DNA from: Metaphire vulgaris
Lineage: Eukaryota; Annelida; Clitellata; Crassiclitellata; Megascolecidae
DNA: 64,000 bases
Assembly (NCBI GenBank): GCA_018105865.1
Contig: CM030861.1
Span: 7,497,384 to 7,561,383 of the forward strand
Direction: 5' to 3'
Part shown: one piece after another, positions 1-13,297 of the stretch
Numbering within the stretch: the stretch's first letter is position 1
Layout of the letters: each line of letters starts with the position of its first letter
Notes under the pieces: generated by a model
Database searches by the model: none
What the model was told of the DNA's origin: nothing
What the model saw: the letters and a program-made list of their open reading frames with translations, nothing else
Translations under genes and position numbers: made by a program

Positions 1-1576
1 CAGATTTCAAGCAATTGAAATAAAACAGTTTTATTTTAAAACTGCTAAATCAAAGGTGTATATAACAAGATAGAAGTCAAACTAAAACTGTCCATAAATG
101 TAAAGCAGAAAGAGAACAACAGTTAGATTATGGAATAGTTTTTTTAAACAACCAACACAACGTAATTATAATAATACACAATATATAGCAACTGGTTATT
201 TTATGGCCCTCCTTTTAAAACAACTTAAAACCTTTATCTTTATCGATATGCAGTTATCACATCAGAAGCACTTTTGAGAGATTCTTCAGAAGAGGTGCTA
301 TATAAGTAATCTGTTATACTACATTACATCACATGGCTAAATAGAAGACTTCAAAAAATAAAACACTCAGCCTACTATATAAAAATGTATTATCCAATAT
401 ATCTAAATACACTGAAAAATTTTTGTCCAAGAGATCTTCCCCAGTATTTCAGATACCAACTACACCATCTCTTGATTGATAACTGAAAGTAAATCCAGAC
501 TGCAAATAGAGCATTCATCACTCTCCCCTTCAGTCCATCCTCAACTGCCTCTCAACTTCAAGCATCCGATGGGGATTGCTCTCCTCTCTCTTTCAATGCA
601 AAACACTTCCCACCAAATTATTCTAAGCATCCTTGGGTCTGACTTCTCCACACAGAAAACAGATTCAAGACACACACACACACACACACACGCATGTAGT
701 ATGTATGACCTGACCACTTAACTGTCCGTCCATCCACCCATCCATTCAGTCAGTCAAAAAAACAACACTGAACAAAGACTCATTGGAGAGGAAATGCCAA
801 AAACAGAGGCTACAGTACTATTAAAGAAAATAAACAGCATCCAGAGTCACATCTCTCCCACCCTCTTTCCCTTTTATCCCTTATACACAAGAAAAATGAT
901 GCTATAAAGTATATGATATCATCTTCAATGATTGAAATTATATGCACACAGGCACACACACACACACACACACACACATATGAGTGTGCATTTGTGTGCA
1001 TGCTCCAGGTTCATGTCTGTCTTCATATAATTTCAATCTAAGATGATATCATATGTTATAACAACATTTTTTGTAGAGGGGAAGAGAGGAAAGCCAAAAA
1101 CAGAGATGTGACTCCAGGTGCTGTTTTTTTCTTTCTTTATATATGTTACATATAAATACATACTGCTTGTAGGGAAAAATTTTTAGGGTGGTGAATGTGT
1201 AGGTGCTTTGTGTGTTCAATGAACTCTAGTGGCCCAGCCCCATTACATTTCACATTAATTCACAGCATGATTACCGTAACTTAAATTAAAATTGTGACTT
1301 TTATTAAATGAAGCACCCTCATTAGACCAAGTTAGTCAAAAATAGACCAACTATGACTAAAAACCACCAAAAACACAAATTCATAACTCAGGCCAAAGCA
1401 TGATTACATTGGTGCTAAATTTCATGATTGATCGTGGTTTGAAAACTTGGTTATGCATGTAGTAATACTTTGTTCTTGAAACATTTTATAACACTAAAAG
1501 AACAATTGCAAATAATAATTGCATCATAAATCATAAGTCTTGTTAAAATTGCCCACTTCTGGAAAGTAAGCAGCCT

Positions 1577-1657
1577 TTAACCCCTTAACTGGGCAACTAT
1601 TTGTAACTCAATGTAAAATGGATGAGCGTTACTCGGGGCGCCCAGTTAATGGGTTAA
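1577..1657. mobile_element. TTAA-flanked miniature inverted-repeat element, copy 1
   Basis: An 81-bp palindromic unit is bounded by TTAA on both sides, with ends CCCCTTAACTGGGC and GCCCAGTTAATGGG. Three more copies occur at 28556-28635, 31432-31512 and 59701-59780. TTAA duplication with C-rich inverted ends is typical of piggyBac-type non-autonomous elements; family membership is inferred. Its interior resembles the 31432 copy more than the other two. Confidence 0.75.
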
Positions 1658-2473
1658 GTGAAAATTAATTAGCATAATTTTAACAAGAAAATTTTAAAAT
1701 AACCAAAATGGGTTTTTTTGTTTTTCTATTTAATGCTGAATTCTGCATCTAATTTTTCAATATATGATTGTAATTAAAATGTCCCCTGCACTTCTGTGTC
1801 TCTGCTCCATCTGGTAGTAAATGATGCCGCTAACGTACTATTGACAAGTCGTAAATAAAACAACAAATCAATAAAATCAATAAAATTGAAACAATTACAA
1901 TCTCAAAACACGTGTGCATATCAGCTACGGTGCTGATACAAATGCTTCTCATAATTACATTTGCTATCATTGCTGTCAATGTTAAATGCATGAAAAGCAC
2001 ACATCACATGTAATGCCCTGTGTTGGATCAATTGTGGAGGAACGATCAAAGCCAACGAGATCAAACAGCTATCTTACCTCTGATCAAGAAAAACGCAAGA
2101 GATAAGAAGCAGCACTTGAATTGGTAGCCTGATGACTGAAGACTCATCTTCTTGTGTCTGCCTGTGTCTAACTCAAAGCCTTATCTGAAAACAGAATTGT
2201 TTTAAGGAGTCAGGAAGATGAAAGACAGGAACTGATAAACTGTACAACAAGAATCATTTAGCAGACAGATCAACCCAGAACTTCTCATCACAACCATGTT
2301 GAGGTTTCACCCAAATATCCATCCTTCAATGCTGTAAACAAACTTTGCTATTTTCTACTCCAATACAACTGCAAAGCAGCATATAACACGTGGCTATTAC
2401 AATAGCAGGCACAATCTCTACACAAGTACACATGAAATAAATTAGAAAACATCCTGGCTACATGTGTGACAAT

Positions 2474-2802
2474 CAGTGTTGTTAAGTATTTGATTACAGT
2501 ATGTGTAATAAGTTACTTGTAACTTTTTATGTATTACAGTAACTTATTACTTTCCAGCTGGTGTAATAAGTTACTGGTACATTTTATGCAGCAATTGTAA
2601 TAAAAATTCTAATTACTTTTCTAGTTACTTTTCACCTGACAAATTGGCAGTGTGGTATGAAAAAAGTGATGCAATGGCTTTTTTAATGGGCAATTCTTTT
2701 TACAAAAACCACAAAGGCAATGTAGTTATTAAATGCTAATATAAGTAACAAACTACTGTACTGTAACAGACATTAGAGTACTTTGTGTTATGGTAAACAC
2801 TG
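2474..2802. mobile_element. hAT-like non-autonomous element (GTAATAAGTTACT type)
   Basis: The unit starts CAGTGTTGTTAAGTA and ends TGGTAAACACTG, and its interior repeats GTAATAAGTTACT-like words. This resembles a widespread animal hAT family with ends CAGTGTTGGGAAGTAA. No exact 8-bp flanking duplication remains, so it is old or the boundaries are slightly off. Confidence 0.5.
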
Positions 2803-4439
2803 GTGTCTGTTTGAAGTGACTGGCAGTTATCACCGTATTATCTCGCGTACAAAATGCACTTTTTTCCTCAAAAAATTGGTGCAGTGTGGGTGCGTATTAT
2901 ACATAGGAATTGATTTTATGTACATACATTTACCTGGAAGATTACCAAGTACTTGCCACTATATGGTCAGCACACTAAGACTCATAAGGTAGCTCAAAAT
3001 ATTTCCTAGGTCAAAAGCCAAGTCATAAAGCATATTGAATCCTGAGCATATAAAAAATTAACATCCATCACAGCGATTTTGCCACCATCACCCCTCTCAA
3101 CATCCTGGCAAAGCTACATGATCAAATAATCAGTCAAATGCAGTTGTCTGTTGCAGATTCATGGACCAGCCTAGATCCACAACGACCCATAGTGATACGC
3201 ACAGGTTTTACTGCAGGTTCCAACAAGGAAGATTGACTGGCAGCCACAGGAGTCTACCAAACAGCCATGGCTTAAGCTCCTCACCCAATGCTTTTGACAG
3301 CAAAAATCCACAAGAGGTGCTGTCACTCACATTAATCCTGTCATATGTGAAATCCACAACATACACTATAGTTAAGAAAACCACAAAAGCTATTCAGGCT
3401 AATTAAAGCAAAAAGATAGTAAGATTACAAGCAATCGGTAAGCCAAGAAAAGAAATCAACTAATTATAACAGAAAGTAAATCGTGTCAATATATAATAAG
3501 TTAATAAATTATCATTAAATGATGACAGACAAGGGTATCATTGCATTCATAAGTAAAGTCAAATGAAAGTAAATGCACATCTTTCACCCCACTCCTATAG
3601 GGTGCTCTACAGCTCAGTAGTTTCCAGGATCTTCAGGTAGAAGGTCATAATCTACTATTTTCGGCACTTAAGTGGTCCACAACATCAAAAAATTCTAAAA
3701 TTTAGACTATGCTAAAGATGATTCTGACCTGGGTTCTAATGATGCAAAATTGATTCAATACATGGGAAGACTTTAAATATTTATAAAACTAAAAAATTTA
3801 GATTTTTACAGATCACATATTGTTGCAACTTTTGTTTAGATATAATTTGCTTATTTGAACATCAAAACATTTTTGAAATTATTAAAATAATCATATCAAA
3901 TACTGAGACATCAGGGGCCACTTTAAGAGAGCTGATGGGCCACAAGTTGCCCATGGGCCATGGTTTGGGAACCTTTGCCCTAGAGCCTGGCTTCCAGAGA
4001 ACTTAGGCAATTTGCCCTTTTACAGGGATATAAGAATATTAGGTCACAGCCCCAAGTTCTGAATATCATTTTTCTAGATGGGAAAGTGTCATTCACATTT
4101 CAAACAAGGCTAAACAAATTGTCTTGTTAGTATAGATAGCAAAGCCTTACTATATAAAATGATCCCAAGCTTCAATAGCCCACTCTGTCTGACATCAACA
4201 TCCCATTGACTATCCAACAGGATCAGGAAACTGGATGTCTGATTAAGGTTATGTCAGAGTGTGGCAAATATTAAACTAGTCTATGTAATGTGTCAGTGTA
4301 GCTGTGCTTTGTCATGTTAACAGCTAAAGGCATCATAGCTGCCTACCAAATGCCAAATAGTCACACAAAAAGCACAGCCAAACCAAACTAATAGTGTACA
4401 GGACTAACTGAAAAGGCTGGATAGGATGAAAGGAAAAGT

Positions 4440-4830
4440 AGCAGCAAAGAAATACGTTATCTATATAACTTTATATCTATATTGGTAGACGGTTTAGACC
4501 GTTTAGTCCTTACGCCGCGATGCGTTGGTCGAAGACGACGTTGCTATTGGTAACAATTGTTCGTAGTTTAACACGGTTTAGTCGAGTCATTGCAGCGTCA
4601 GAGGGCTGGGCGTGCGACGACGTTGCTATTGGTAACAAAGCTTGAGGATCTTAACGTACATTTTAACGTACACAAAGCGTCACAAATACAGTTGCCTGAT
4701 TTTTTAGGCCTAATTATTACTTGGCGCAGAGCTTGGCTAGGTGGCGATCATTGAAATGTTGTTCAGCATGAATTCAGGTATTGGATTAGTAGTATCCTGC
4801 ACTGCGGCGAAGCGGTACGAAAGCGAGCAT
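4440..4830. promoter_or_regulatory. CpG-rich spot with two identical RFX/CCAAT-like motifs
   Basis: CpG dinucleotides are much denser here than in the flanks. The 22-nt word beginning GACGACGTTGCTATTGG and ending TAACA occurs twice, covering GTTGCTATTGGTAAC at 4540-4554 and 4622-4636. That word has the two half-sites of an RFX X-box (GTTGCY, 3-nt spacer, RGYAAC) and also contains an inverted CCAAT box. I see no exon to assign to it, so a promoter role is inference. Confidence 0.3.
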
Positions 4831-4934
4831 CTTTCTAGTTATTACTCAAAATTATTGCAACAAAGCACAACTACAGCAGTGCAAGCAAAACAAACCAAAT
4901 AAATTTTTGAAATACAACGATCCAACACATAATA

Positions 4935-5013
4935 CAAGGTGGCGCCATAAAAACCGGACTATATTAAATGCAAACCTAAATGTGACTAGTCCGGTTTTTT
5001 TAGCGCCACCCTG
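4935..5013. mobile_element. mariner-like palindromic MITE
   Basis: A 79-bp unit has near-perfect inverted ends (CAAGGTGGCGCCATAAAAA and, inverted, CAGGGTGGCGCTAAAAAAA), extended by an inner CCGGACTA/TAGTCCGG pair. It is flanked by TA on both sides (4933-4934, 5014-5015). TA target duplication and this end sequence suggest a Tc1/mariner-type miniature element. Confidence 0.75.
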
Positions 5014-5019
5014 TATATT

Positions 5020-8000
5020 CTTTGGTCATCTTAAAAACTAAACTTATACACACAAAAAACCAAAACACAGGCCTACCTACTAAGTCAGCAGCTGGTAAAC
5101 GCTTGAAGAAACCGAGTCAGTCTGTGCAGTAGCAATAATAGTTACAATCCGGAGCCAAAAGAGCGCCGGACATCCCTGAAATTCATCCGCGTACAGACGT
5201 CAAGGTGCCTCCAGATACTCCAACCACCCACAAAGAGAACACTATTGATCCGCAATAGAAGACTCTACAAGCAGAACAAAAACCGGCTAAACAAACCTGT
5301 TGAAAGTGATTTGGTTGAAAGTGAAATTTTGAAAATGTGATGAAATGAAAGTGAAATGCTGAAAGTGATCATGATTTTGTTAATTAATGTTCCTGCACTC
5401 AGGTCAGAAAACATAATTGATAATTCTACCCACAAGAAGCTAGGCTACAAACGTACTGTAGAACATGGACCTGCATAAGTCTACACTTAGAACTGGAACC
5501 TATAGTACACAATGTGTTCACCAAACCATGAGCTTGTGAATCAATATCACAGGACATTTCTATCCCTAAATCTGCAGCAGATGTTGTTACACACTAGTGC
5601 CACTGAACAAAACATTTGACAAACACCTTCAAGCATGAATCCAAGTTACCAGTATCTATCAAACTAAGTTTTTCACTATGTTTCTCTGCCTCATAGTTAA
5701 ATAAAACTACTTTTGGCAAAATTATGAAAATACAGTATGAAATAAAATATCAATGGTATCTCTGCTTCAATTAGCACAAAGTCTAAGAAGCAATCAATCA
5801 CAGAAAAGCAGCTGCCTTAAAACACCTCAAATTTTACTATTATTTGATATGGGGTGGGGGGAAGGGGCCAAGGAAATGGAGGGTAACTCAGTCATTCTGT
5901 CAGTAAAGGGTCACATCAAAATGGACTTTGAAGCAACTGTCAGGTTCCCAAATGTCAATTTCTGATAAAACAACAATTTGAAAGCAACTGTAACAGTACA
6001 GCATGCAGGAAGTGGATAGGTTAAAAATGTGGACAGTTTTACGGTTCGGTTCCTTTTGGCAAAACAGCACCACTTTATTTGCCCCACATAAGTCAAAAAA
6101 GTCAGTCTTTCCCAGACTCACAGGCTATAGGGTGGTGCTGATCTCGGAGACCACAAACACAATGGGTGGTGCAGGATAAGGGGCCAGTGCATCACGTAAT
6201 GTAGCGTACTTGTTTGACTTGTCACAGCAAAAAGGCTGAGTAGACCTTAGGGCTCCTGGGTATCCAACTCACGACCTTTTGCTGTATCGTCAAACATTGT
6301 TACCACTCAGCTAACTTCCTGACCAAACCCACATAAGCACATTTATTTTTAACCAATAACATAAAGAAAGATATTCTGACAGCTTGCAACAATACTAAAA
6401 AGATATTTATGGCACTAGAGGGCCGTATTACCGTTACCGGTATGTCATAAACACATATGCATGCAAACACAATTACACACACATACAAAATTCTCTTACA
6501 TGAAAACCAAAATGTGCATCTAAAAGCTGCAGATTTTGCAATGTCAATGTGGAATATTTACATACTTACAGACTGCATTTTCATCATTAACTGCATGGTA
6601 AAATTTCTCTACATATAACAAATGCAAATGACCCTAACTGACAGGAAGACAGGCAGATAAAACAAAGGAACAGCTTGCTAAGCTGAAAAAACTTCCTAAA
6701 ATTTTACACCACAATGATAAATCATTTTAACAGCATTCAAATCATTTATTTTAAGCAGAAATCATTTATTCAGCATTCTGATTCAATTCAAATGAAAATA
6801 TGGCAATTTGTGCATTAGACAATATTATTCATATTTTTGCCAAATCAGACAAAATGAGAGAAATAAATATTTAAATTTCTTGAAATTATCTTTTTTAACA
6901 TTTTATTTAAAACATACCTTTGTTGCGCGTCTTAAAAACCCTACGAGTATGGCAGAAACCGCTTAACTGTGAGTTAATCTTTAACTGCTTTTTGCAGATT
7001 CTCTATTGCTATTGGAGTTTCAGAGAAAAATGGTTGGAATACACTTTACTTGCGTTATTGCAAAATAAGATTAATTTTAAAAAGTGCTATAGGCCAAGGT
7101 TTCCCCAACTTTTTGGAGCTGTGTGAATCACGTCAGCGGCTTTATAACATGCCGTGACCCTGCAAACTTATTGTCAACTAAAATTTGGTAAAACACTAAT
7201 CACTTTAATATAAGCCATGCGTGGAGGATTGCAGGCATATAAGTTTCTTAAACCCTAGCAACTTTCAAGGCTTGTGACATTGTGGTATTGGCTAGAAAAT
7301 GACGTTTTGGAATCTATGGTAATTTTGTGCTACACCGCGACCCACTAAACGGAGCCCTACAACCCACAGTTTGGGAAATCCGAAAAACTGGTCTAAACTG
7401 ACTGCATTAATGTAATATAATGTAATGCAGTGTAACAAAACATTTACACAGCACCTCTCATGACAGTTAACTACTGGTACTTCTCACAGAGAAAACAGTA
7501 GAAAGGAATAATCTAACAGAAGACCGGCATATAATAATGTGATTTAATAATGAACTTACTACCAAATCCATTTGTCATTTATTATTGGAGTTAATTAAAG
7601 GCATTCAAAAAAGTAGTACAAGGGAGAATAATTTATACTAAAAAATAATAAACCAGTAAGCAAGTACCTACAAGAGTTAGTTTCTTCATACAGAAAGTAA
7701 AATGAATACTTCTGAAGTCTACATAAATTTGAGGTTTAAGAAAATGCCTTTCCTGAGTATTAACAGATGCTGTCTGTACGAGTGTGTGAAACCTTAGGGC
7801 TTGAGAAGAAAATGCAGAAGAACATAATATATCCTTACATCACAGTTAAGATCAACAGTCTTAGATTTATCCACTAATTCACCACACTCAAATCAAAGAC
7901 ATGTCTTGACTGCTTAGTTTAAATTAACCTGACTAAGACTGTCAAAACTGTTAAACATCCTATACTAAACAAACTGACTGATCCCTTTCCACTACAGTGT

Positions 8001-10580
8001 ATTAGAGCCAGAGGCAAAAACATCATGAACGCTGCAAATCAATTCTAATAACCGTTATGTTAACCATTATAGAAGAATGTACCTGCAGATGGCAACTGTA
8101 GGACTTGCTTTTGCAATGTACCAAAGTCCGGCAGAATCTGAGAGCTGCACTCCGCACTCTGCAGACTTTTAAGCAGAGATCTGAGAGTGCTGAACATGGT
8201 TCACCCCCCCCCCTTCACTGCCTCTGCAGTGACACATACAAATCCGCTCCTAAATTAAGCAAACCCATTATGCTCTGCTGCCAGTCCATATGGCTAATTT
8301 CCAATTCCAAACACATGGGCAGAAAAGATGAAAAACGTGAACAGGAAAAGATTGACAGATGAGTTCAGGAACAAATACAGACAGAAAGTCCTGGAAAATA
8401 CATCATCACACGTACCCGAGATAGACAGAGACAGATAAAGGTGCAATCATACATACAGAGCAAGACAGAGACAGATAAAGGTACACAGTCATACAGACAA
8501 ACAGAAACTCACTACATTGCATACTGAGATAATGGGAGAGACCACATGGTTTGAATTATAAAGACAATCCCCAATGCAAAGACAGAAAAGGAGGCATATT
8601 CCATAGAAATAAAAGAAGCAGTGGTACTAGGACAAAGACACAAAGAACAAGACACAAAGAACAAGACACAAAGAAACACACACACACACACACAGAAACA
8701 CAAGGTATACTGTCAGAGAAAAATGAGAAAGAAGAGGATGTAGGATCAAAAGTATTGTTTTAAATTTGATTTTGCATCCTGGTCAAATCCATTTAGTTGT
8801 TTCACAGCAAAAAGGAAAGCCTTTGGAATTTCATTGGGATGCCACCTGGAAAATTGTTTTTCGACATAAGGTTACATGCAGCAGTGCCATAGATTGATGC
8901 TTTCAAACAAGGAAATGTCACAAATTATTTGAAGCTACTGGTACAAAAGCAATAATCTCAGGTGAGAAAACTGCTCAATAACCTACAATCACCTGCAGCC
9001 AGCACAAAATTTAAGTCTTATACACTCCAAGCACAAGGCAGTCAGGTAATACAGGTATGTATTCCAATGTAGCAATCCTCAAAATCCCTGGTACTAAAGC
9101 AAGCTGCATCCACTGGAGCAGACAATGGAATTTTGTAATACCTGTATACTTTTAGAACAACAATTGAAATAAAAATCTGTTGTCAGCTTTGAAGTCTTCT
9201 GTTGCCAAAAGATATGTGCAGTTGGTTTACCAAGATAGTGCATAAGCAGGAATTTCCGATATTTTAGAAAAAGTTCAGAGGATCAGCAAAACAACATTAG
9301 TGAGGACAGAAGTAGGGTATTTTGAATTTTATGCAGAAGCCACTAGATAATAAACGATGACCATATATGGCAGAGCAAGGACTACTGGGCAGAGGTATTC
9401 AACTGGCCCATGAAGATACAGAAACGATTACCGATCACCTGTAATAACTTTTTCTAAAACATATAGAATAATTTTAATGTTGTTTTTAACTTACCTGTTA
9501 TCTATTAATATTAAATATTGCTTTTAACTTATTAATGCATTCCTTGTTGCTAGGTTAACCTGTAGCAATATAGTGTAATTAAGGATTTCTATAATATTCA
9601 ATTTATTTTTCTACATGATAATTGTGCTTATGAATTTTGTTCTATGAAGTTTTGAGCTGGAAATAAACTCGGTACTAAAAAAATATTACTTATGAACTAA
9701 ATTTTTAACTTAACAAATTTCTGCACCTGGCCCTTGGGGGCCAGTCATAAAAAAATGTTGGTCCTTTGTGAAATTTAGTTGAATATCTCTGTCTGTGGGA
9801 CTGACCATTCAAATAGAAGACTTACCAGTACCACATGTCATAGGTTAAAGTGCAATAAAGCCATTGTGAACTTGGCTTACTAAGGTTGCTTTATAAGGCA
9901 AATGAGGGGCTGAATTTCAAGGCATTTAATATGCTGCACATCCCAAATATGATTTCACAAAAAATATATACTGTATTCACTAATTCAAATCTAAATCTTC
10001 AATCTATACAGGATTTTGATACTGTAGATAATGCATTAGTCACCAGCCTATAGTGCTGTGCAGACTATATTAGTCACTCTGCACTGGTGGCCATGTGAAT
10101 GCACACCCAGGGACTGAACCAGGGTTGAGGGCTTTCTAAGGCAGAGCTGGCAGTCTACTGAATCGGCCATTAAGGCATCCCAGGTATATACAGATATTTT
10201 AAGCAAGAAAGACATGAGAATATTTCACATTTTACCAAATATTTTCCAGATGGTTTTCTTCTAAAAGACCTTCCACAACTGCTAACTATGGATACCTGAA
10301 TAACTGGACAACTACCCCATAATGCAAGTACCATCTGGCAAATACCAATGAGGTCTTTCTGTGGCATTTTAATGACACAAGATTAAACAATCTTTAAATA
10401 TCTAGAATTCGACCTTGGATGCCAACAGCTGATGCAATAATTCAATCAAACATGATCTCTATATATAGATCCGGTTGCCAATGATCAGTTTATACAGCTT
10501 GTCAGGCATAAAAATTGCTTTCCCACCTGGCAGAGGTAAATCAAAGTGTTACTGTCATAAAACAACAGCAACAGAACAGA
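5020..10580. other. gene-free stretch with SINE and simple repeats
   Basis: I found no supportable gene. Contents: a minus-strand tRNA-derived SINE (about 6120-6315); a degraded hAT-like repeat (about 7097-7385, with 'ggtttccccaact' and 'acagtttgggaaatcc' ends); a short direct duplication of 'agacagagacagataaaggt' (about 8425 and 8465); and a CA tract at 8678-8697. Confidence 0.45.
6120..6315 (-). repeat. tRNA-derived SINE, minus strand
   Basis: Read on the minus strand, the head carries an A-box-like TAGCTGAGTGG and, about 45 nt further, a B-box-like GAGTTGGATACCC. The internal promoter layout is that of a tRNA gene, but no cloverleaf can be drawn, so it is a SINE head and not a functional tRNA. 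Related heads occur at about 43745-43935 and 58100-58165. Confidence 0.5.
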
Positions 10581-10588
10581 TTACCCAA

Positions 10589-10633
10589 TGCTATAGCCAT
10601 GGACTACTAGATCTAGTAGTCCATGCTATAGCA
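10589..10633. repeat. 45-nt palindrome
   Basis: The arms TGCTATAGCCATGGACTACT and AGTAGTCCATGCTATAGCA face each other around a central AGATCT, with a single unpaired C. The stem is about 22 bp. No flanking target duplication was seen. Confidence 0.7.
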
Positions 10634-10660
10634 GTCATCACCAGAAATGGCAATGAATAT

Positions 10661-10706
10661 GGGTCATGGGTCAAATGGGTCACATGGGTCATAGGTCACT
10701 AGGTCT
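10661..10706 (+). promoter_or_regulatory. array of RGGTCA half-sites
   Basis: Five direct RGGTCA hexamers start at 10661, 10668, 10677, 10686 and 10693, followed by AGGTCT at 10701. Spacers are 1, 3, 3, 1 and 2 nt. RGGTCA is the nuclear-receptor half-site, and DR1 and DR3 spacings are recognised types. The array could also be a decayed short tandem repeat with no regulatory role. Confidence 0.3.
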
Positions 10707-11073
10707 CAACTCATGACTCATCACATTTTTAAGACTGTGGGTGCAGTCATACAGAACATGACATTTTTAGTTCACATTCAGTCATGGCCGCATTAACCAT
10801 TAGGCTAACCAGGCTGCAGTCTATGGCCCCCACATTTTCAGGGCCCAAAAACCCCATTTCAAACATTATTTGTTAGCCAGCCTATGTTTGTCTGAAACTG
10901 GAAAATTTCTGTGACCTGTCTACTTGCCATATTCTATTTGTGCTTACTTATTATTTTGCTATCCACAAAATGCACAGCCTGGTGACATCATCGATTGCTG
11001 CATAATATTTTATGACATTTAGCATCATAATGTATACATTTATTGATGCATAACTGACCGATGCTTGAAATGA

Positions 11074-11486
<413 letters not shown>

Positions 11487-11489
11487 TTT

Positions 11490-12540
11490 TGTAAAGTCTT
11501 GAATGCAGAATCCAACAGTGTATAAAAATTTCAGTGGCTGGATTGAGGATAGGGCATGGCATACATCATCCCTTAGAAGACATTACAAAAAAGCCTTGCT
11601 GTGTGAGGGTCAAAAGTTAATTAAGATAACCAGAATCAGTATTTTTAAAGTCTTCAAAAAAACATGGAAACTGACAGATCCAAGCATTTATCAATATAAG
11701 CATCCCTCATTTCAGCTCATTCCTCAAGTGCTTCTACTCAGAAACTGTTTGCTACTGTTTTCAGATCCAGTGCTAGACTTCTGATGACTCATATTCTGAA
11801 AATATAGGCAGGCCTTTTATTTGAATGACTCGTAAGGGTTATTGGCAGTCAGTGGCATAATATTCCAATCAAAAATATAAAATCAATGTCAACATCTGAG
11901 AGAATTCAACATTTCCTTTTTGTTTTCCTTCCCTCCAATTATTTCCTCTCTTTTGTAAGTTTGTAGGTTTGTAGTTCATGATTTACCTCTGAGTAGAAAT
12001 ATAGGAGGCACTATACAAATGATACATTACATCGTTTCATCTGCCGATCCTTTTCCACTCTTTATACTTTTCCTTTCTCTCTATTTACATTTCCATCAAT
12101 TTCCTCAAGGTCAACTCATCCCTACCCATCACAATCTTCTACCCAAATCTCCCTATCTTTTTTTGCTTATAAGCATTCATCTCCCCTTCTTTGCAAAAGA
12201 AATCCACAGGTAAATCCTGAAAATATTGACAATCCTACATTGCAGCCAAGATAATGTTCAACATTCTTTATGAGAAGAATTGTACATTACAATTGCAAGG
12301 TCACATTGATTAAAAAGTCTTGATTTAAAAAAATCTGCTAGGTGGTAGTAACTGGACATCACAAATTACAAGCCACTAGAGACGTCTAAGGTCAATAACT
12401 GCTAGAATTGAAGCAACATCATAACCAATAGCAGAGAGATTTCACAAAGAGTCAACATGATCTCCACTGGAGTGATGATATCTATGTTTGGAACTCTCAG
12501 TTTCCAAGTCTAAATTAGACAGCAATCCTATTTTGCTTGC
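11490..12540. other. gene-free stretch
   Basis: No coding region is supported; I see only AT-rich sequence. A short stretch near 11985-12030 ('ggaggcactataca' then 'gatacattacatcg') resembles the repeat tails at 290-330 and 40360-40400. Confidence 0.4.
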
Positions 12541-12554
12541 ACTTCCATTACATC

Positions 12555-12733
12555 CAGGGTGCGATTTGTAGTGGGGGAAGGGGGATCCCCCCACTGCCCA
12601 ACTGCATCCCCCCTACTGCTACATCCCTTCACCACTATATCCCCCCACTGCTACATTTCCCCAACAACTACATCCCCCGAAACTCTCCCCCCCCAAATAT
12701 CCCCCCACTGCTCCAGTCACAAATCGCACCCTG
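12555..12733. mobile_element. hAT-type MITE with 8-bp TSD ATTACATC
   Basis: A 179-bp element has 15-bp inverted ends CAGGGTGCGATTTGT / ACAAATCGCACCCTG and is flanked by exact ATTACATC duplications (12547-12554 and 12734-12741). The interior is C-rich with repeats of the type CTACATCCCC. A partial relative lies at about 63390-63500. The 8-bp duplication and CAG...CTG ends point to hAT transposase mobilisation. Confidence 0.9.
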
Positions 12734-13207
12734 ATTACATCACATCCTGATGCTTAGAGACTATAAACAATGCTTCCTGGAAAACAACTGTGGACCAATT
12801 CTGCCCTGGGAAATCAAAAAATTTGTTGAAAGCTGAACCTTTTAAGCATGCGTCTGAGCTTGTTTCTAACCACAGAAGGTACAATGACCCATAGAAATTA
12901 ATACTAAATGGAAGTAGTCTATCTATGAAAAAAACAAGGGAAAGCAGAAGCCAATCTGCTACAAACTTTGCTAGGTTTTAGATTAATGCTATAATAAAAA
13001 TTACAATTACCAAAACACTTCCAAATGAAGTTCCAATACAAGCTCGGTTTCTATTAAAATAAATTACTTCATTTCCCAGGAATTTTACACCAGACTTCTA
13101 TTAGACTTTTTACACAAAATGTCAGAAAACTGGCTTCACTTTCAGACACAACAGACTGTTTTAATGATAATTCAATTCTATGCAATGACCCAAGACACTT
13201 TTGGCAC

Positions 13208-13297
13208 AGGGTTATAATAAATAGAAGTCCACTTCTAGCAGAGGGTTATAATAAATAGAAGTCCACTTCTAGCAGAGAGTTATATTAAATAGAAGGC
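13208..13297 (+). repeat. 34-bp tandem repeat, about 2.6 copies
   Basis: Units beginning AGGGTTATAATAAATAGAAG start at 13208, 13242 and 13276, giving an exact 34-bp period. The first two copies are identical and the third diverges. It is a simple tandem duplication with no spacers, so not a CRISPR array. Confidence 0.9.

Larger units (their letters stand above)
1..4430. other. gene-free stretch with dispersed repeats
   Basis: No coding region could be supported on either strand; open frames are short, lack splice-flanked partners and resemble no family I know. The stretch holds two short CA microsatellites (about 671-692 and 954-978), a TTAA-flanked miniature element (1577-1657), a hAT-like element (2474-2802) and a decayed repeat end near 3935-3985 that matches the 'tttgggaacc' terminus seen again at 18 kb. 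The segment 256-330 resembles 40330-40400 (shared 'agaagaggtgctat' followed by TACATTACAT-like bases), so it is probably the 3' tail of a dispersed LINE or SINE. Confidence 0.5.

Noticed and set aside
13208..13297. Regularly spaced 34-bp repeats suggestive of CRISPR
   Set aside because: Units are contiguous without spacers, there are fewer than three copies, and the genome is animal.
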